Numbered from the stretch's first letter, positions 26,841 through 36,369 are shown. The stretch is 64,000 nucleotides of DNA from Gammaproteobacteria bacterium (GCA_021648145.1 JAKITI010000003.1:62001-126000); one strand, 5' to 3'. Numbers and translations are program-made. Notes: generated from the sequence alone by a model not told the origin.

Positions 26841-28829
26841 ATGTTGTTATATGTTATTAAGCGAGGATGCATCGTTTTTTTTATAGGATTATTAAGTGCC
26901 TGTGGTTCTGGGTCAACAGATCCCGACCCGCAGCCAACCAATGAAAAAGTGATTGTTTCAGCCGCTGCGCCTGAAATGCTAAAAACAGAAGCTCAATCGG
27001 GTATTAATTTACTGAGCTGGAGTGCACAGCCCGATGTGACTTACACACTTTATCATCGCTTAATTAGTGAGCCTTCATCTTCCTGGCTGGAAGTCGAATC
27101 GGGTTTGACAGCAATCACTTATGAACATTCACTTGTAAACTCTCATCTTTATGAATATGCCGTGAGTGCAGTTAATAGTGGCGGAGAAAGTCCAAAGCAA
27201 TTCGAAACGACAGTTATCCCCCAGCTAAAGATTAATAGTTTATCTAAACCTGAAGGTGACGAAGGCGTTACAACCCCTTTTGAATTTGATGTCACGTTGA
27301 ATCGAGCTGCAATGCAAGCAATCACAGTCAGTTATAAAACTGTAATGGATAGTGCTACAGAGGATGATTATTTGCCAGTTAGCGATGGTGAAATCACATT
27401 TTCAGCAGGTAATACTCGCACATCTATTTCGATTTCTATCATTGGAGATTCTGCTGTTGAAAATGATGAAAATTTCTATATTCAGCTGAGTGATACAAAT
27501 ACTGTGGTTTTGGAGCAGGCTGAGGTAACAGTCACTATTTTGAATGATGATGAACCGCCTGTGCCTGTGGTGACTCGACTTGAGCCACTCTCTGTGACAG
27601 TGAATACAGAAGTTGATTTCACAGTAACTGGTCAGTTCTTAACCGAGCAGATTCGTCTGGAAATTGAAGATTGTTCTTCGGCCATTTTGTTGGTGGATGG
27701 AGGTGAGGGACAACAGAAATTTCGCTGCACTATATCGAAAGCAGGACTAAAATCTGCCAAAGTACTATCCACCGAAAATGAAGTTTTAAAAGCTTTTGAG
27801 ATTGATGTGATACCTGCGACAGATATTTTAGCAACAGGGGGCATTACTCAACCGATCGCAGATGGAAATCATGAGGGTGATATTGAGATAGCTGCGAACG
27901 CGATGGATACCGATGGCTTAAAAAAAGTCAGTATAAATTTTAAATCATCAGATAAAAAAGTCATATTGTGTAGCAATGATTGCACTGGAAACAGTGCTTC
28001 TTGGGCGACAACAATTAACCCTTCGGCTTATTACGATGCAACCAGTGACTCTATTACTCTGGAATTATGGGTTTTGGATATGAATGATAATAATGTTCAG
28101 GTCGATGAAGTGACTTTTCAGTGGCGGCCTGTTTCACAAAGTTATAGTTTGCGATTAAATGATACGGGTGTTACCAAATTCTTTAATGAAAATAGTGAAG
28201 TGAGCGAAGAGCCGCTGGACTTCTCCGGCCAGGATGCCAGTTTTGGTCGTGATGTTGTGGCCTCATACAATGAAGATGGCCACGCAGGGTTCAGCTTTAC
28301 CAAAATTGATAGCAATGGTGATGATCTACCTGCTTCCGCACTGGAGTGGAGTTGCGTTCGAGATAATGTCACTAACCTGATCTGGGAGTCGAAAACAAAT
28401 GACGGCGGACCTCATGATAAAGGTGAGCGTTTTTCCTGGTGGAAAGATGATGATGCATCAAGAGGCTATGAAGACAGGTTTAAAGAGTGTAATAATTACA
28501 GTAGTGACTCAAAAAACTCATATTGCAATACTGAAGCTTATATCATTCGTGTGAATTCAGCAGGGCTTTGTGGTTTGAACCAGTGGCGGTTACCAATGAA
28601 GCGAGAGTTGGTGTCGCTTATAAATAGTGAGCAAATTGCTCCCGCAATTGATGTCGACTGGTTTCCAAATACAGCTTCTGATTTTTATTGGGCACGTCAA
28701 CCCAGTGCAGGTATTCCTGGTAGTGGTTGGGACCTTTATTCTTGGGGAGTTAATTTTAATGAAGGCTTTGTTGACGGTGTATCATGGAGTCAGGCAGCCG
28801 CAGTACGCTTAGTCCATTCCGTGCAATAA
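26841..28829 (+). CDS. Outer-membrane lipoprotein with Calx-beta and DUF1566-type domains
   Basis: The 662-residue lipoprotein (lipobox L-S-A-C, Gly at +2) begins at the ATG at 26841, eight bases after GAGG. It has a fibronectin III-like region at about 35-130 ('INLLSWSAQPDVTYTLYHRL'), a Calx-beta domain at about 135-235 ('YLPVSDGEITFSAGNTRTSI', 'VENDENFYIQLSD'), an Ig-like middle and a C-terminal DUF1566/Lcl-type domain ('DNVTNLIWESKTNDGGPHDK', 'LCGLNQWRLPMKREL'). Such proteins are surface-exposed and often adhesive. The next gene carries the same C-terminal domain. Confidence 0.75.
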   Translation: MLLYVIKRGCIVFFIGLLSACGSGSTDPDPQPTNEKVIVSAAAPEMLKTEAQSGINLLSWSAQPDVTYTLYHRLISEPSSSWLEVESGLTAITYEHSLVNSHLYEYAVSAVNSGGESPKQFETTVIPQLKINSLSKPEGDEGVTTPFEFDVTLNRAAMQAITVSYKTVMDSATEDDYLPVSDGEITFSAGNTRTSISISIIGDSAVENDENFYIQLSDTNTVVLEQAEVTVTILNDDEPPVPVVTRLEPLSVTVNTEVDFTVTGQFLTEQIRLEIEDCSSAILLVDGGEGQQKFRCTISKAGLKSAKVLSTENEVLKAFEIDVIPATDILATGGITQPIADGNHEGDIEIAANAMDTDGLKKVSINFKSSDKKVILCSNDCTGNSASWATTINPSAYYDATSDSITLELWVLDMNDNNVQVDEVTFQWRPVSQSYSLRLNDTGVTKFFNENSEVSEEPLDFSGQDASFGRDVVASYNEDGHAGFSFTKIDSNGDDLPASALEWSCVRDNVTNLIWESKTNDGGPHDKGERFSWWKDDDASRGYEDRFKECNNYSSDSKNSYCNTEAYIIRVNSAGLCGLNQWRLPMKRELVSLINSEQIAPAIDVDWFPNTASDFYWARQPSAGIPGSGWDLYSWGVNFNEGFVDGVSWSQAAAVRLVHSVQ

Positions 28830-28844
28830 TATTTTGGTGATCAA

Positions 28845-29384
28845 ATGAAAAAGATTCAATTAATTTCTCTGTTTGTATTATTGGCTTTTTGCTCGAGTGT
28901 GTTTGCCGCTGTTTGTCAGGATGACATTCCTGAAACTGCCCCTGAAAGTGCATTTGATGACCACGAAAATGGGTTGGTCACGGATAAACGAACAGGTTTG
29001 ATATGGCGTAAATGTACAGAAGGGCAGTCAGGAGAGACGTGTTCTGAAGGTGTGAGAGGTGACTCATTTTTTACTTGGCAGGAGGCGCTTCAGCATGTAA
29101 AAGCAGTCAATGCTAATAGTGGGGATGGTTATAGTGACTGGCGTCTTCCTAATAAAAAAGAGTTAGAAACGATTATAGAAAACAGTTGCGTTGCCCCATC
29201 AAGCAATGAAAAACTTTACCTTTTTCCGTCTAGATCCTTTTACGCTGATGCAAGATATTGGACATCAACCACCTCAGCGAGTGATCCGTCTGCTGCCTGG
29301 GTTGTTCTATTTCAATACGGTGGAATTATTACAGCAAAAAAAGATAGTAGATTTTTCATACGCTTGGTTCGGGGCGGTCAGTAG
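28845..29384 (+). CDS. Secreted DUF1566/Lcl-domain protein
   Basis: The 179-residue protein has a signal peptide (cleavage near VFA-AV) and one DUF1566-type domain: 'GLVTDKRTGLIWRKCTEG', 'YSDWRLPNKKELETIIEN' and 'YWTSTTSASDP'. It contains four cysteines that could form disulfides. It begins 15 bases after the lipoprotein gene, which has the same domain type, so the pair is probably an operon of related surface proteins. Function unknown. Confidence 0.8.
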   Translation: MKKIQLISLFVLLAFCSSVFAAVCQDDIPETAPESAFDDHENGLVTDKRTGLIWRKCTEGQSGETCSEGVRGDSFFTWQEALQHVKAVNANSGDGYSDWRLPNKKELETIIENSCVAPSSNEKLYLFPSRSFYADARYWTSTTSASDPSAAWVVLFQYGGIITAKKDSRFFIRLVRGGQ

Positions 29385-29385
29385 C

Positions 29386-29429
29386 TGCACTTCTCAATCA
29401 GGTAACTATTAGCCTGACACAGAGGTGCA
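29386..29429. terminator. Long interrupted hairpin between convergent genes
   Basis: TGCACTTCT at 29386-29394 pairs with AGAGGTGCA at 29421-29429 (one G-T). Inside, TCAGG pairs with CCTGA across a ten-base loop. No T-run follows on either side, so classic rho-independent termination is uncertain. It lies in a 154-base convergent gap and may stop transcription or protect 3' ends. Confidence 0.4.
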
Positions 29430-29538
29430 ATGGAAATGCGCATGATGTTGAAATTGTTGATTACCATTAAAAATCCCCTCAAAATTTTGAAAGGCCTTTT
29501 GTAAATCTTCAATATTACGGATTGGCTTAATATTCATT

Positions 29539-31119
29539 TCAACCCCCGATCGTCCCATTCACAATGGGTTGAAAAGCGGTCAGGCTATCCAGCATGGCTG
29601 AATTTCCCAAGCCATGTCCCATAAACTTGGAAGAAAACTGACCAACTTCACCGTGTAAGGCCATGTAGTTAAGGGCAACGGTTTCTACCAGCAGGTTGAC
29701 GTTATTGGCCGCTGGGCTGGAAGATGTTTCAACTGAACCATCGGCACGGAAAAATCCGATCTGTTGTGTATTGCCAAGCAGCTGGGGGCGGCCATTGGGG
29801 TTGTACACAAGAAAAAATGAAGCCGCAGTCGATGAACTGTCAGTTGTCCATACGCCTTTGCCTTGGCCATCATCTGAAGTATCAATAGAGCCGTTACTGG
29901 AAACAGAGCCATCACTGAATACATAAAGCATCAACGGCACTCCAAGGCGAGCCGCATACTCTAGGCAAGCTCCCATGCAGCGTCCCGCACGTAAGTCACG
30001 AATTTCACCGACGGCGCGATCACCTGTGTGGTAGTCATAACCTCCTATGGTGATTGTGCCAGCACCGGCATAGCCGTTCATGACCAGTTTCATGACGGAG
30101 GCTGTTTTCCTGAATTCACGGTCGCCATCATAATCCGCCTGTGTGAAGATTGATTGGGCACCCACAATATTAGCATCAAGGCTGGGGTTTAGTGCTGTAG
30201 GGTCACCATAGCGATCCACCAGGTCAGCACTTTTAACGTAGCCACATTTCATTAGGTCTTTGACGATCTCATCTGTGGTGACTTTTCCTGTTTTCATTGC
30301 ACTGATGCGCTGAATGGATTCCATGACGGCAACAGCATCTTCCTGGTTGAGTAAACCCACCAGCTTTCCAGTATCGACCAGCCCGGTCACATCGCTGGGT
30401 CGATCTACTTTGGTGGGGCGTTTGCCAAGATCGATCATTGAATCTGGAGCAACAGAATTACCACCAGAGTCGGTACTTCGTGAGCCGATGAGTGTCAGCA
30501 GTTCACCGTCAGCTCCAGCTTTATTGATGGCATACATCGGATTGTGTGGATTATTACCGGTATCATTTTCAGAGCGTGCAGGGATCACCGCACCATTAAT
30601 TTTCTCTCGGGTGGCAGTTGATGTTTTTTCTAAAATACCACGTAAAAATTGACTTTTTGAATGGAAGGCAAGTCCAAGGTCAGTATTAATGAAATTAGAA
30701 CCAATCACATCTGCATCAACATCAATTTGTGGCGGGAGCATATCGCCTGGAATGCCCATTTTGCTATAACCGGCAGTGGTGAGAAAATCAAGTTGCCCAC
30801 CTTGTTTTCCGACCAACACATTAGAGCCACCTATGCTGGCACCACCGGCCAGATCAAAGCCGATAAACGGGATTTTTCCAGCGCCCTGAACAGTGATTCC
30901 ACAACTATCTCTCAGTGCATTCAAATCAGCAGAAAGAGCGGCATGTGCAGGTTGAGCGAACAGGCTGAGAATGGATGAACCCATGACGGCACCTGTTCCA
31001 AGGGCAAGGCCGCGTCCGAGAAAATCGCGCCGATTGATTGGGCGACCATGCTCTGGTAAATGAAGCGGAGCATCGGGGTTTTTTATATTTTTAAAATTTT
31101 TATATTTAAAGCGAATCAT
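29539..31119 (-). CDS. Tat-exported protein, DUF1501-like
   Basis: The 526-residue protein has a twin-arginine signal, NRRDFLGRG at 29-37, followed by a hydrophobic stretch and AHA-AL cleavage. The body recalls DUF1501 proteins: 'GGYDYHTGDRAVGEIRDLRA', 'MYVFSDGSVSSNGS'-type segments and 'GLGNSAMLDSL' near the end. DUF1501 proteins belong to the alkaline-phosphatase-like superfamily, but I do not see a metal site I can vouch for. It is the last gene of a three-gene operon with two c-type cytochromes, 24 bases after the LamG gene. Function unknown. Confidence 0.65.
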   Translation of the reverse strand: MIRFKYKNFKNIKNPDAPLHLPEHGRPINRRDFLGRGLALGTGAVMGSSILSLFAQPAHAALSADLNALRDSCGITVQGAGKIPFIGFDLAGGASIGGSNVLVGKQGGQLDFLTTAGYSKMGIPGDMLPPQIDVDADVIGSNFINTDLGLAFHSKSQFLRGILEKTSTATREKINGAVIPARSENDTGNNPHNPMYAINKAGADGELLTLIGSRSTDSGGNSVAPDSMIDLGKRPTKVDRPSDVTGLVDTGKLVGLLNQEDAVAVMESIQRISAMKTGKVTTDEIVKDLMKCGYVKSADLVDRYGDPTALNPSLDANIVGAQSIFTQADYDGDREFRKTASVMKLVMNGYAGAGTITIGGYDYHTGDRAVGEIRDLRAGRCMGACLEYAARLGVPLMLYVFSDGSVSSNGSIDTSDDGQGKGVWTTDSSSTAASFFLVYNPNGRPQLLGNTQQIGFFRADGSVETSSSPAANNVNLLVETVALNYMALHGEVGQFSSKFMGHGLGNSAMLDSLTAFQPIVNGTIGG

Positions 31120-31143
31120 GGCCGTTTTCCTCTGCTTCTATTT

Positions 31144-33633
31144 CTATTGTATTAACGTGGTGGCGCTGCCCAATACCGCGGCACATGTTGCTTTAGCGAT
31201 CGTTCGAGTACGACCTTCGGTGCAAGCGTCATCCTCACAAGGCGTATTCAATAAGCGATTAATAAGACTATTAAGCTCATCTTTTACCTCTGGTCGTTCA
31301 GGCTGACTGCTTAAATTCGTTCCCATCATTTTATCGAGTAGTGGATTGAGTAATGGGTCACGTGAGGTAAAAGCAGTTGTGACGGGTGCGGTAAAATTAA
31401 AATCTGGAAAATAACTACTGCGTTTGTCAATGTCTTCAATTAGTACATTGCAATACTCAATGGCCAGTTGTGAAATAGCCACTTGATGCGCAGAAAGAAA
31501 GCCATTCACGAGTTCTGTAGACGGCAGTTGTTGTTTTATTGTTTCAAATGTCGCTTGTACATCACTTTGGGTCGGACTCACTGTGGTGAGTGTCGCCATC
31601 GTTGCATTAACTTCATCAAAAGTGCGCATTCCGATTTCAGCGGGAGCTGGAGTGATAACAGGAGGAAGTCCTGGCTGTAATGGCGCAGGTTCAGTAAATA
31701 CATTGTTTTTTGTACCGAGTTGCTCAAAGGTCAGAAAAAACTCATCTGAATCAACGCCTTTTTCAAGAGGAATGGTGGTGCCCATTTTAGCGAGCGGCTG
31801 GCCGTTAATGGTGTACTCTGATGAAGAGAGTGTGATATCCATACGAGCATACGCCTGGCCTATTTTGGCTTCTTTACCATTAATACCAATACGTAACCCT
31901 TTGAGTGGAATATTATCGGGTTGAACATCATTCAAATTGACGAATGTGGGGTTGTTAAACAGGTAGCTGTAGTTATCAAATTGACTGACTCCAAGCATCA
32001 CATAGCTCTCAGGCAAGTCAATATGATCACTTATATTGAAGAGTAAAAAGAATTTTTGCCCTACGCCCGCTTCAAAATTTTGAGTGATCTGAGTTTGATT
32101 CAGTGCTCGATTGTGAATGGCTACCAGTCGTAATTTTCCTTGCCAAGGACGGTTTTTAGAGACTTCATTGCCCAGCACAAAGGCGTAGCTGTCATCCCAG
32201 TCGGATAAATTTCCTGCGGTGGTTTCATCAGCGTCATCAGTAAACACACCATTGACGTAAATACGCCGTCCATTGACAGGGTCAAATGTGACGACAACAT
32301 GTTGCAACGTCGCTTGTAAATCTTCGTCATTAGTGACGAGTGCAGGCTCGCCATTGGCATCAGTCGTACTGCTGCGATGATTGAAGTTATAATGGTAAAG
32401 AACTTGTCCAAGTGAAAAATTACGCGCGTTTTCACCGGCAGAGTAACTGATAATGGACGCAGGTCCTTCTTGAGTCACATTGGCAGGAGTGACCCAGGCT
32501 TCCATCGAGTATTCGCCTGTGGCTTGAATTTGATCGCTGAGTTTTTTGCTGGGTGTGGTTAAGCCTTGTGCTTTGCTCTCAGGAGTGATGAATTCGATGC
32601 CCCAGCCACCAACCCATTTAAAATCACTGTTTTCCTGACCCTCCAGCTTTAAATTGAGCGCTGGCTCAACACCGCTGGTATCGTAGATATTATTGCCTTG
32701 GCCAGCTTTGAATTCATAGAGTGCAATAAGATCTCTCTCATATCGGCTGCCACCGCTGGCAACAATGCCATTGCCAATATTAAGTGCTTTGCTGACGACA
32801 AGTTCAGTTGCAACGGGTGTGGCTGAAATACCTTGAGAAAAAGCGGTAATCGCAGCTTCGAGCTCGTTTGCGTCATCTTGACAATCTTGACTCCAGCAGT
32901 TGTGGAATTCATCGCGTAATCGCACAACAAGCCTAGAGTTTGCCGGGTTATCAAGGTCTATTTTTTGTGTGCTTGTAACAGCTTCATAAGCGGTATTGAT
33001 ATCACCGTCTGAAAAAAATGGGGCTTGAGGCGTTTTAGCTGAATCAACATGACATTCAGCGCAGTGATCCACAAGCAGAGTGTGAATGGTTGAAAAACTA
33101 CTGGGGTCACTGGGGAAGCTTTTGCTTGCTCCCACATTTTTAATAGCAGGGGCTTTCAGTTCAATTTGCTTACTGCTTGCACCGCTCGAACCCCCTGCCC
33201 AGTCTTCGATCCAGCCGGTCATAATTGTCGCGCAAGTGCTATAAGCGCTATCATTGCTATCACTCTTAAGCCAGCACTGATGACCATTTGCGACTTTGGT
33301 GACGAGCAGTGAATCCGCAGGTGATTCGAGATTAACCACTTTAAGTGCTTCTCTATAAGCCGTATTAATATTTTCCTGATGAGCAAAGGCAGGTGCCTGT
33401 ACACCTTCGACATGACACTGCCCACAACGGTTATTGCCTTGAATATTTTCCCATAAGTTTGTTTGAAATGCGCGAACATCTTCATTGACCGCTGGAGTCC
33501 CGCTATAGGTGATTATAGCTGTGTTTTCGGCGTATTGATCAGGAAGAGCATCAACGTCAACACCTCCACAGCCAGTTAAAACGGCAAGAGGTAAGAGTAG
33601 GGTTGTTAACCATAATTTATTCATTTTATTCAC
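31144..33633 (-). CDS. Diheme LamG-domain lipoprotein
   Basis: The 829-residue lipoprotein (Cys22, Gly at +2, outer membrane) opens with two copies of a monoheme domain: CGQCH 70-74 and CAECH 191-195. Each is followed by an 'INTAY' segment and a conserved 'HQCW'/'HNCW' plus a second cysteine. Next is a concanavalin-like LamG domain at about 295-510 ('DLIALYEFKAGQGNNIYDTS', 'QLRLVAIHNRALNQTQI'-type). A beta-rich and helical tail follows. This recalls planctomycete PSCyt1-type proteins, which combine heme and LamG or PA14 domains. The start overlaps the upstream gene by eight bases. Confidence 0.75.
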   Translation of the reverse strand: MNKMNKLWLTTLLLPLAVLTGCGGVDVDALPDQYAENTAIITYSGTPAVNEDVRAFQTNLWENIQGNNRCGQCHVEGVQAPAFAHQENINTAYREALKVVNLESPADSLLVTKVANGHQCWLKSDSNDSAYSTCATIMTGWIEDWAGGSSGASSKQIELKAPAIKNVGASKSFPSDPSSFSTIHTLLVDHCAECHVDSAKTPQAPFFSDGDINTAYEAVTSTQKIDLDNPANSRLVVRLRDEFHNCWSQDCQDDANELEAAITAFSQGISATPVATELVVSKALNIGNGIVASGGSRYERDLIALYEFKAGQGNNIYDTSGVEPALNLKLEGQENSDFKWVGGWGIEFITPESKAQGLTTPSKKLSDQIQATGEYSMEAWVTPANVTQEGPASIISYSAGENARNFSLGQVLYHYNFNHRSSTTDANGEPALVTNDEDLQATLQHVVVTFDPVNGRRIYVNGVFTDDADETTAGNLSDWDDSYAFVLGNEVSKNRPWQGKLRLVAIHNRALNQTQITQNFEAGVGQKFFLLFNISDHIDLPESYVMLGVSQFDNYSYLFNNPTFVNLNDVQPDNIPLKGLRIGINGKEAKIGQAYARMDITLSSSEYTINGQPLAKMGTTIPLEKGVDSDEFFLTFEQLGTKNNVFTEPAPLQPGLPPVITPAPAEIGMRTFDEVNATMATLTTVSPTQSDVQATFETIKQQLPSTELVNGFLSAHQVAISQLAIEYCNVLIEDIDKRSSYFPDFNFTAPVTTAFTSRDPLLNPLLDKMMGTNLSSQPERPEVKDELNSLINRLLNTPCEDDACTEGRTRTIAKATCAAVLGSATTLIQ

Positions 33634-34825
33634 CCATACAATAAATAGCAGAGTCGATGAACACCTGCTTCAGGTTATAATTATTAGTTTTAAAGGCCTG
33701 AGTCATTTCAGCAACTTTATCAAAGTCAGAGTTATTGCTAGGCACTCGAAAGCAGGTGGTTTTAAATACTTTTTCGACCTGACAGTTTGCAAATGCGTCG
33801 CTATTGGCTAACTCTTGCCCCATTGAGCTTGCACCTTTGCCTTTGCCTTCGCCGCTACCCCAGCCAAGAAAGGCATTAGGACCTTTGCGCCAATAATTGT
33901 CCCAGCGATCGTCAAGCGTTTCGTAACCGTATTTAAAATTACTGGAATTAATCAGGTATTTTTTTTGTACTTCGCCAGGTGTATAGACCAGGCTTCCATT
34001 GAGCCCTTCCGGATCGCTTTGATTATCGTAACGAAAATCATAATAAGCATAGGCTTGAGCCAAAGGTTCCATTCCAGCATGACAGCCCAGGCAGGAGTTC
34101 ATAAATATACGACTGTCTCCACCCGGGCTGCGGCTCACATCCTGACGAACGCGGTCACTTGCTCGGGTGTTATCTTTAATCTGTTCCAGATCGGTACAGA
34201 GGTGATTGAGCAGAGTGAAGCGAAACATGGCGCGGTTGGTGCCATCAATAAAAAAAGCTTGGGCTGCGGCGCGTGTTGTCATGATACCGGCAGTGCCTTC
34301 TTCGGGCAGCCCCGTTGTGCTTGATTGAGCAGCACGAATCAAATTTTCTTTAAGATCAATGCCTTGGTCTTCTAAAGCTTTGTAATGCTCGTTATTGCTA
34401 ACTGAATAGGCGGGAAGCCCTAAATCTGGCTTTCCTATATATAGAATATCGGCAGAGAGTAATTGGTTGAAAGGGACATCATCTCGCACCATTCCGATGA
34501 CTGTGGCGGTGTAGTCATTAAGGGGGGCGAATATTGTTTGTGCCTCATTAGTCCAGGGCGTGACGAAATTTTTAAGTGTTACGTTATAAAATGCGCTATT
34601 TTTTACAGCAATATCAGCGGCTTCCTTCACATTGCCTTCACTGATTTTTGTCTCCATTTCATTGAGTACGGCAGCCGTGGGAGGAATGCCCGTCAGTCGA
34701 TCATGCAGGCGCTTGGCCTGTTCTCGGGGGGCTGCTTGTACTGAGGTGATCAGTAATGTCATCAAGCATGTCGTGAGTATGAGTGCTGTTGTGAATTTTT
34801 TGGCGGAGCTTTTAATATTGCTCAT
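33626..34825 (-). CDS. Secreted monoheme c-type protein of unknown family
   Basis: The 399-residue protein has a signal peptide (cleavage near VQA-AP), a mainly helical body and one heme site, CLGCHAGM, at 245-249. Three further cysteines lie near the C-terminus. It is the first gene of the operon with the LamG diheme lipoprotein and the Tat-exported protein. A CRP-like site lies 75-90 bases upstream. I do not recognise the family beyond a distant resemblance to DUF1588/DUF1592-type planctomycete cytochromes. Confidence 0.65.
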   Translation of the reverse strand: MSNIKSSAKKFTTALILTTCLMTLLITSVQAAPREQAKRLHDRLTGIPPTAAVLNEMETKISEGNVKEAADIAVKNSAFYNVTLKNFVTPWTNEAQTIFAPLNDYTATVIGMVRDDVPFNQLLSADILYIGKPDLGLPAYSVSNNEHYKALEDQGIDLKENLIRAAQSSTTGLPEEGTAGIMTTRAAAQAFFIDGTNRAMFRFTLLNHLCTDLEQIKDNTRASDRVRQDVSRSPGGDSRIFMNSCLGCHAGMEPLAQAYAYYDFRYDNQSDPEGLNGSLVYTPGEVQKKYLINSSNFKYGYETLDDRWDNYWRKGPNAFLGWGSGEGKGKGASSMGQELANSDAFANCQVEKVFKTTCFRVPSNNSDFDKVAEMTQAFKTNNYNLKQVFIDSAIYCMGE

Positions 34826-34899
34826 AAGCTTGCTCTTGTTTGTTCTATTATTGGAAAGCGTTTAATAGCCCAAGTGTAGACAGCAATTTAATAAAATGT

Positions 34900-34915
34900 C
34901 GTGAATTCAGTCACA
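34900..34915. promoter_or_regulatory. CRP-like site before the cytochrome/LamG operon
   Basis: CGTGA-ATTCAG-TCACA matches the CRP consensus at nine of ten positions. It lies 75 bases upstream of the minus-strand start at 34825, a normal activator position. Confidence 0.5.
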
Positions 34916-34935
34916 GAGCGTTTGTGAGAGAGATA

Positions 34936-34971
34936 AAAAAAGGTGATGCTCGATTGAGCATCACCTTTTTT
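34936..34971. terminator. Bidirectional terminator
   Basis: AAAAAAGGTGATGCTC pairs perfectly with GAGCATCACCTTTTTT around a GATT loop, giving a 16-base stem with A-run and T-run. It ends the minus-strand OmpA-like gene and insulates the cytochrome operon promoter. Confidence 0.95.
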
Positions 34972-34992
34972 ACTTCGAATTGGTTTGGATTT

Positions 34993-35670
34993 TTATTCTG
35001 TAATGGGTGAGATTGAGACTTCAACTCGACGGTTTTGAGCGCGTGTGGCTTCGGTATTGTTGTCGGTAACGGGTTTTGATTCACCAGAACCAGTGGCTGC
35101 TAATCGTTCTTCAACAATGCCTTTGTTACGTAAATATTCGGCCACGGCCACGGCTCGTTTTTCTGAGAGATGAAGGTTGAAATCATCTGACCCCGTGTTG
35201 TCTGTATGACCTTCAACGGTGACGAGGGTCGATTCGTATTCATTCAGTACCATTACAACGCCATCAAGAGCGCTGTAAAACTCTGGGCTTAAACTGGCGC
35301 TGCCAGATGCAAAGGTAATATTACTTGGCATGTTCAGCATGATATCGTCTCCATTACGAGTGACGCTTACACCGCTGCCTGCAAGTTTTTCTTTTAACTT
35401 TGCTTCCTGAACATCCATGTAATAGCCCACGCCCCCCCCTGTAATGGCTCCGATTCCAGCACCTTTCAGCGCTCTTTCTTTACGTTTTTCTTTATCCGCC
35501 GTTGCATAACCTAATAGGGCACCCGCTGTTGCACCGATCAGCGCACCTGTGGTGGATTTTGCAGTCTGTTTTTCACCTGTATACGGGTTGATTGTTGAGC
35601 AGCCTGCCAAAATAATGACAGAAGCGCACAGCGTTCCAGTGATGATGGGCTTGATTTTTTTTGGAAACAT
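34993..35670 (-). CDS. OmpA-family lipoprotein (YiaD-like)
   Basis: The 225-residue lipoprotein (lipobox L-A-G-C, Ser at +2) has a glycine-zipper segment at about 42-85 ('TTGALIGATAGALLGYATAD', 'GAGIGAITGGGVGYYMD'). A C-terminal OmpA-like peptidoglycan-binding domain follows, with 'TVEGHTDNTGSDDFNLHLSE' and 'RAQNRRVEVSI'. It links the outer membrane to the cell wall. The length and order match YiaD/YfiB-like proteins. Confidence 0.9.
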   Translation of the reverse strand: MFPKKIKPIITGTLCASVIILAGCSTINPYTGEKQTAKSTTGALIGATAGALLGYATADKEKRKERALKGAGIGAITGGGVGYYMDVQEAKLKEKLAGSGVSVTRNGDDIMLNMPSNITFASGSASLSPEFYSALDGVVMVLNEYESTLVTVEGHTDNTGSDDFNLHLSEKRAVAVAEYLRNKGIVEERLAATGSGESKPVTDNNTEATRAQNRRVEVSISPITE

Positions 35671-35766
35671 TTTTATAAAATCCTGTTTTTGTTATATGAA
35701 AATCTGCTTGGGTATTATAGGTATTTTCTAGCTTGGTGTTGTGAATCATTTCTCGAAAAAATTTAA

Positions 35767-36369
35767 TTATCTTTTGTACCAGTATTTGCGCAGTGAAGCA
35801 AAAACCTTATTAGGATATTTATGGCTTCCTAGGCTGCCATTGTAGCGGCCTAATGCTCGAATATAGTTTCCTTTTTCTATATCAAGGTAGTGGCGCAAAA
35901 TTGTACAACCAAAGCGTAAATTAATATCCAGGTGAAAGAGGTTGTCATCAGGGCGGCCAATCTCTTTGAGCCAGAAGGGCATGATTTGCATGAGGCCGCG
36001 TGCGCCCACGGAAGAGATCGCCCAGCGGTCAAAATTACTCTCTACAGCGATCACGGCTAAAACCATTTCGGGTGGCAGATTGGCGCGCTTGGCTTCAAGG
36101 TGAACGGTCTTGAGAAACTCGATACGCTTTTTATCGTCTGTTATTCTGTTTCTCAGTCGATGAGAATAATCAGTGAGCCAAACTTCAGCATCAAAACGGT
36201 TTTGAAAACTGTCTGTGTTGTTGACTGCTTCGATCAATGCTTGACGCAACGATCCATCTGAATTTTGAGGTGTTGTTGTCGCAAAAACCAGGTTGAAAGG
36301 GGTGAAAAACAGGCACATGAAAAAGCTGAAAACTTGCCTTTTGTATGTGTTAACCCTTCCTGCATCCAT
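35767..36369 (-). CDS. Lytic transglycosylase, SLT domain
   Basis: The 200-residue secreted protein has a hydrophobic signal segment at about 12-30 and a Slt-type lysozyme fold. Motif ES is in 'AVIAVESNFDRWAISSVGAR' (catalytic Glu), with 'GLMQIMP' and 'GRYNGSLG' as further hallmarks. It cleaves peptidoglycan to 1,6-anhydro products. It lies between proS and the OmpA-like gene on the same strand. Confidence 0.92.
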   Translation of the reverse strand: MDAGRVNTYKRQVFSFFMCLFFTPFNLVFATTTPQNSDGSLRQALIEAVNNTDSFQNRFDAEVWLTDYSHRLRNRITDDKKRIEFLKTVHLEAKRANLPPEMVLAVIAVESNFDRWAISSVGARGLMQIMPFWLKEIGRPDDNLFHLDINLRFGCTILRHYLDIEKGNYIRALGRYNGSLGSHKYPNKVFASLRKYWYKR

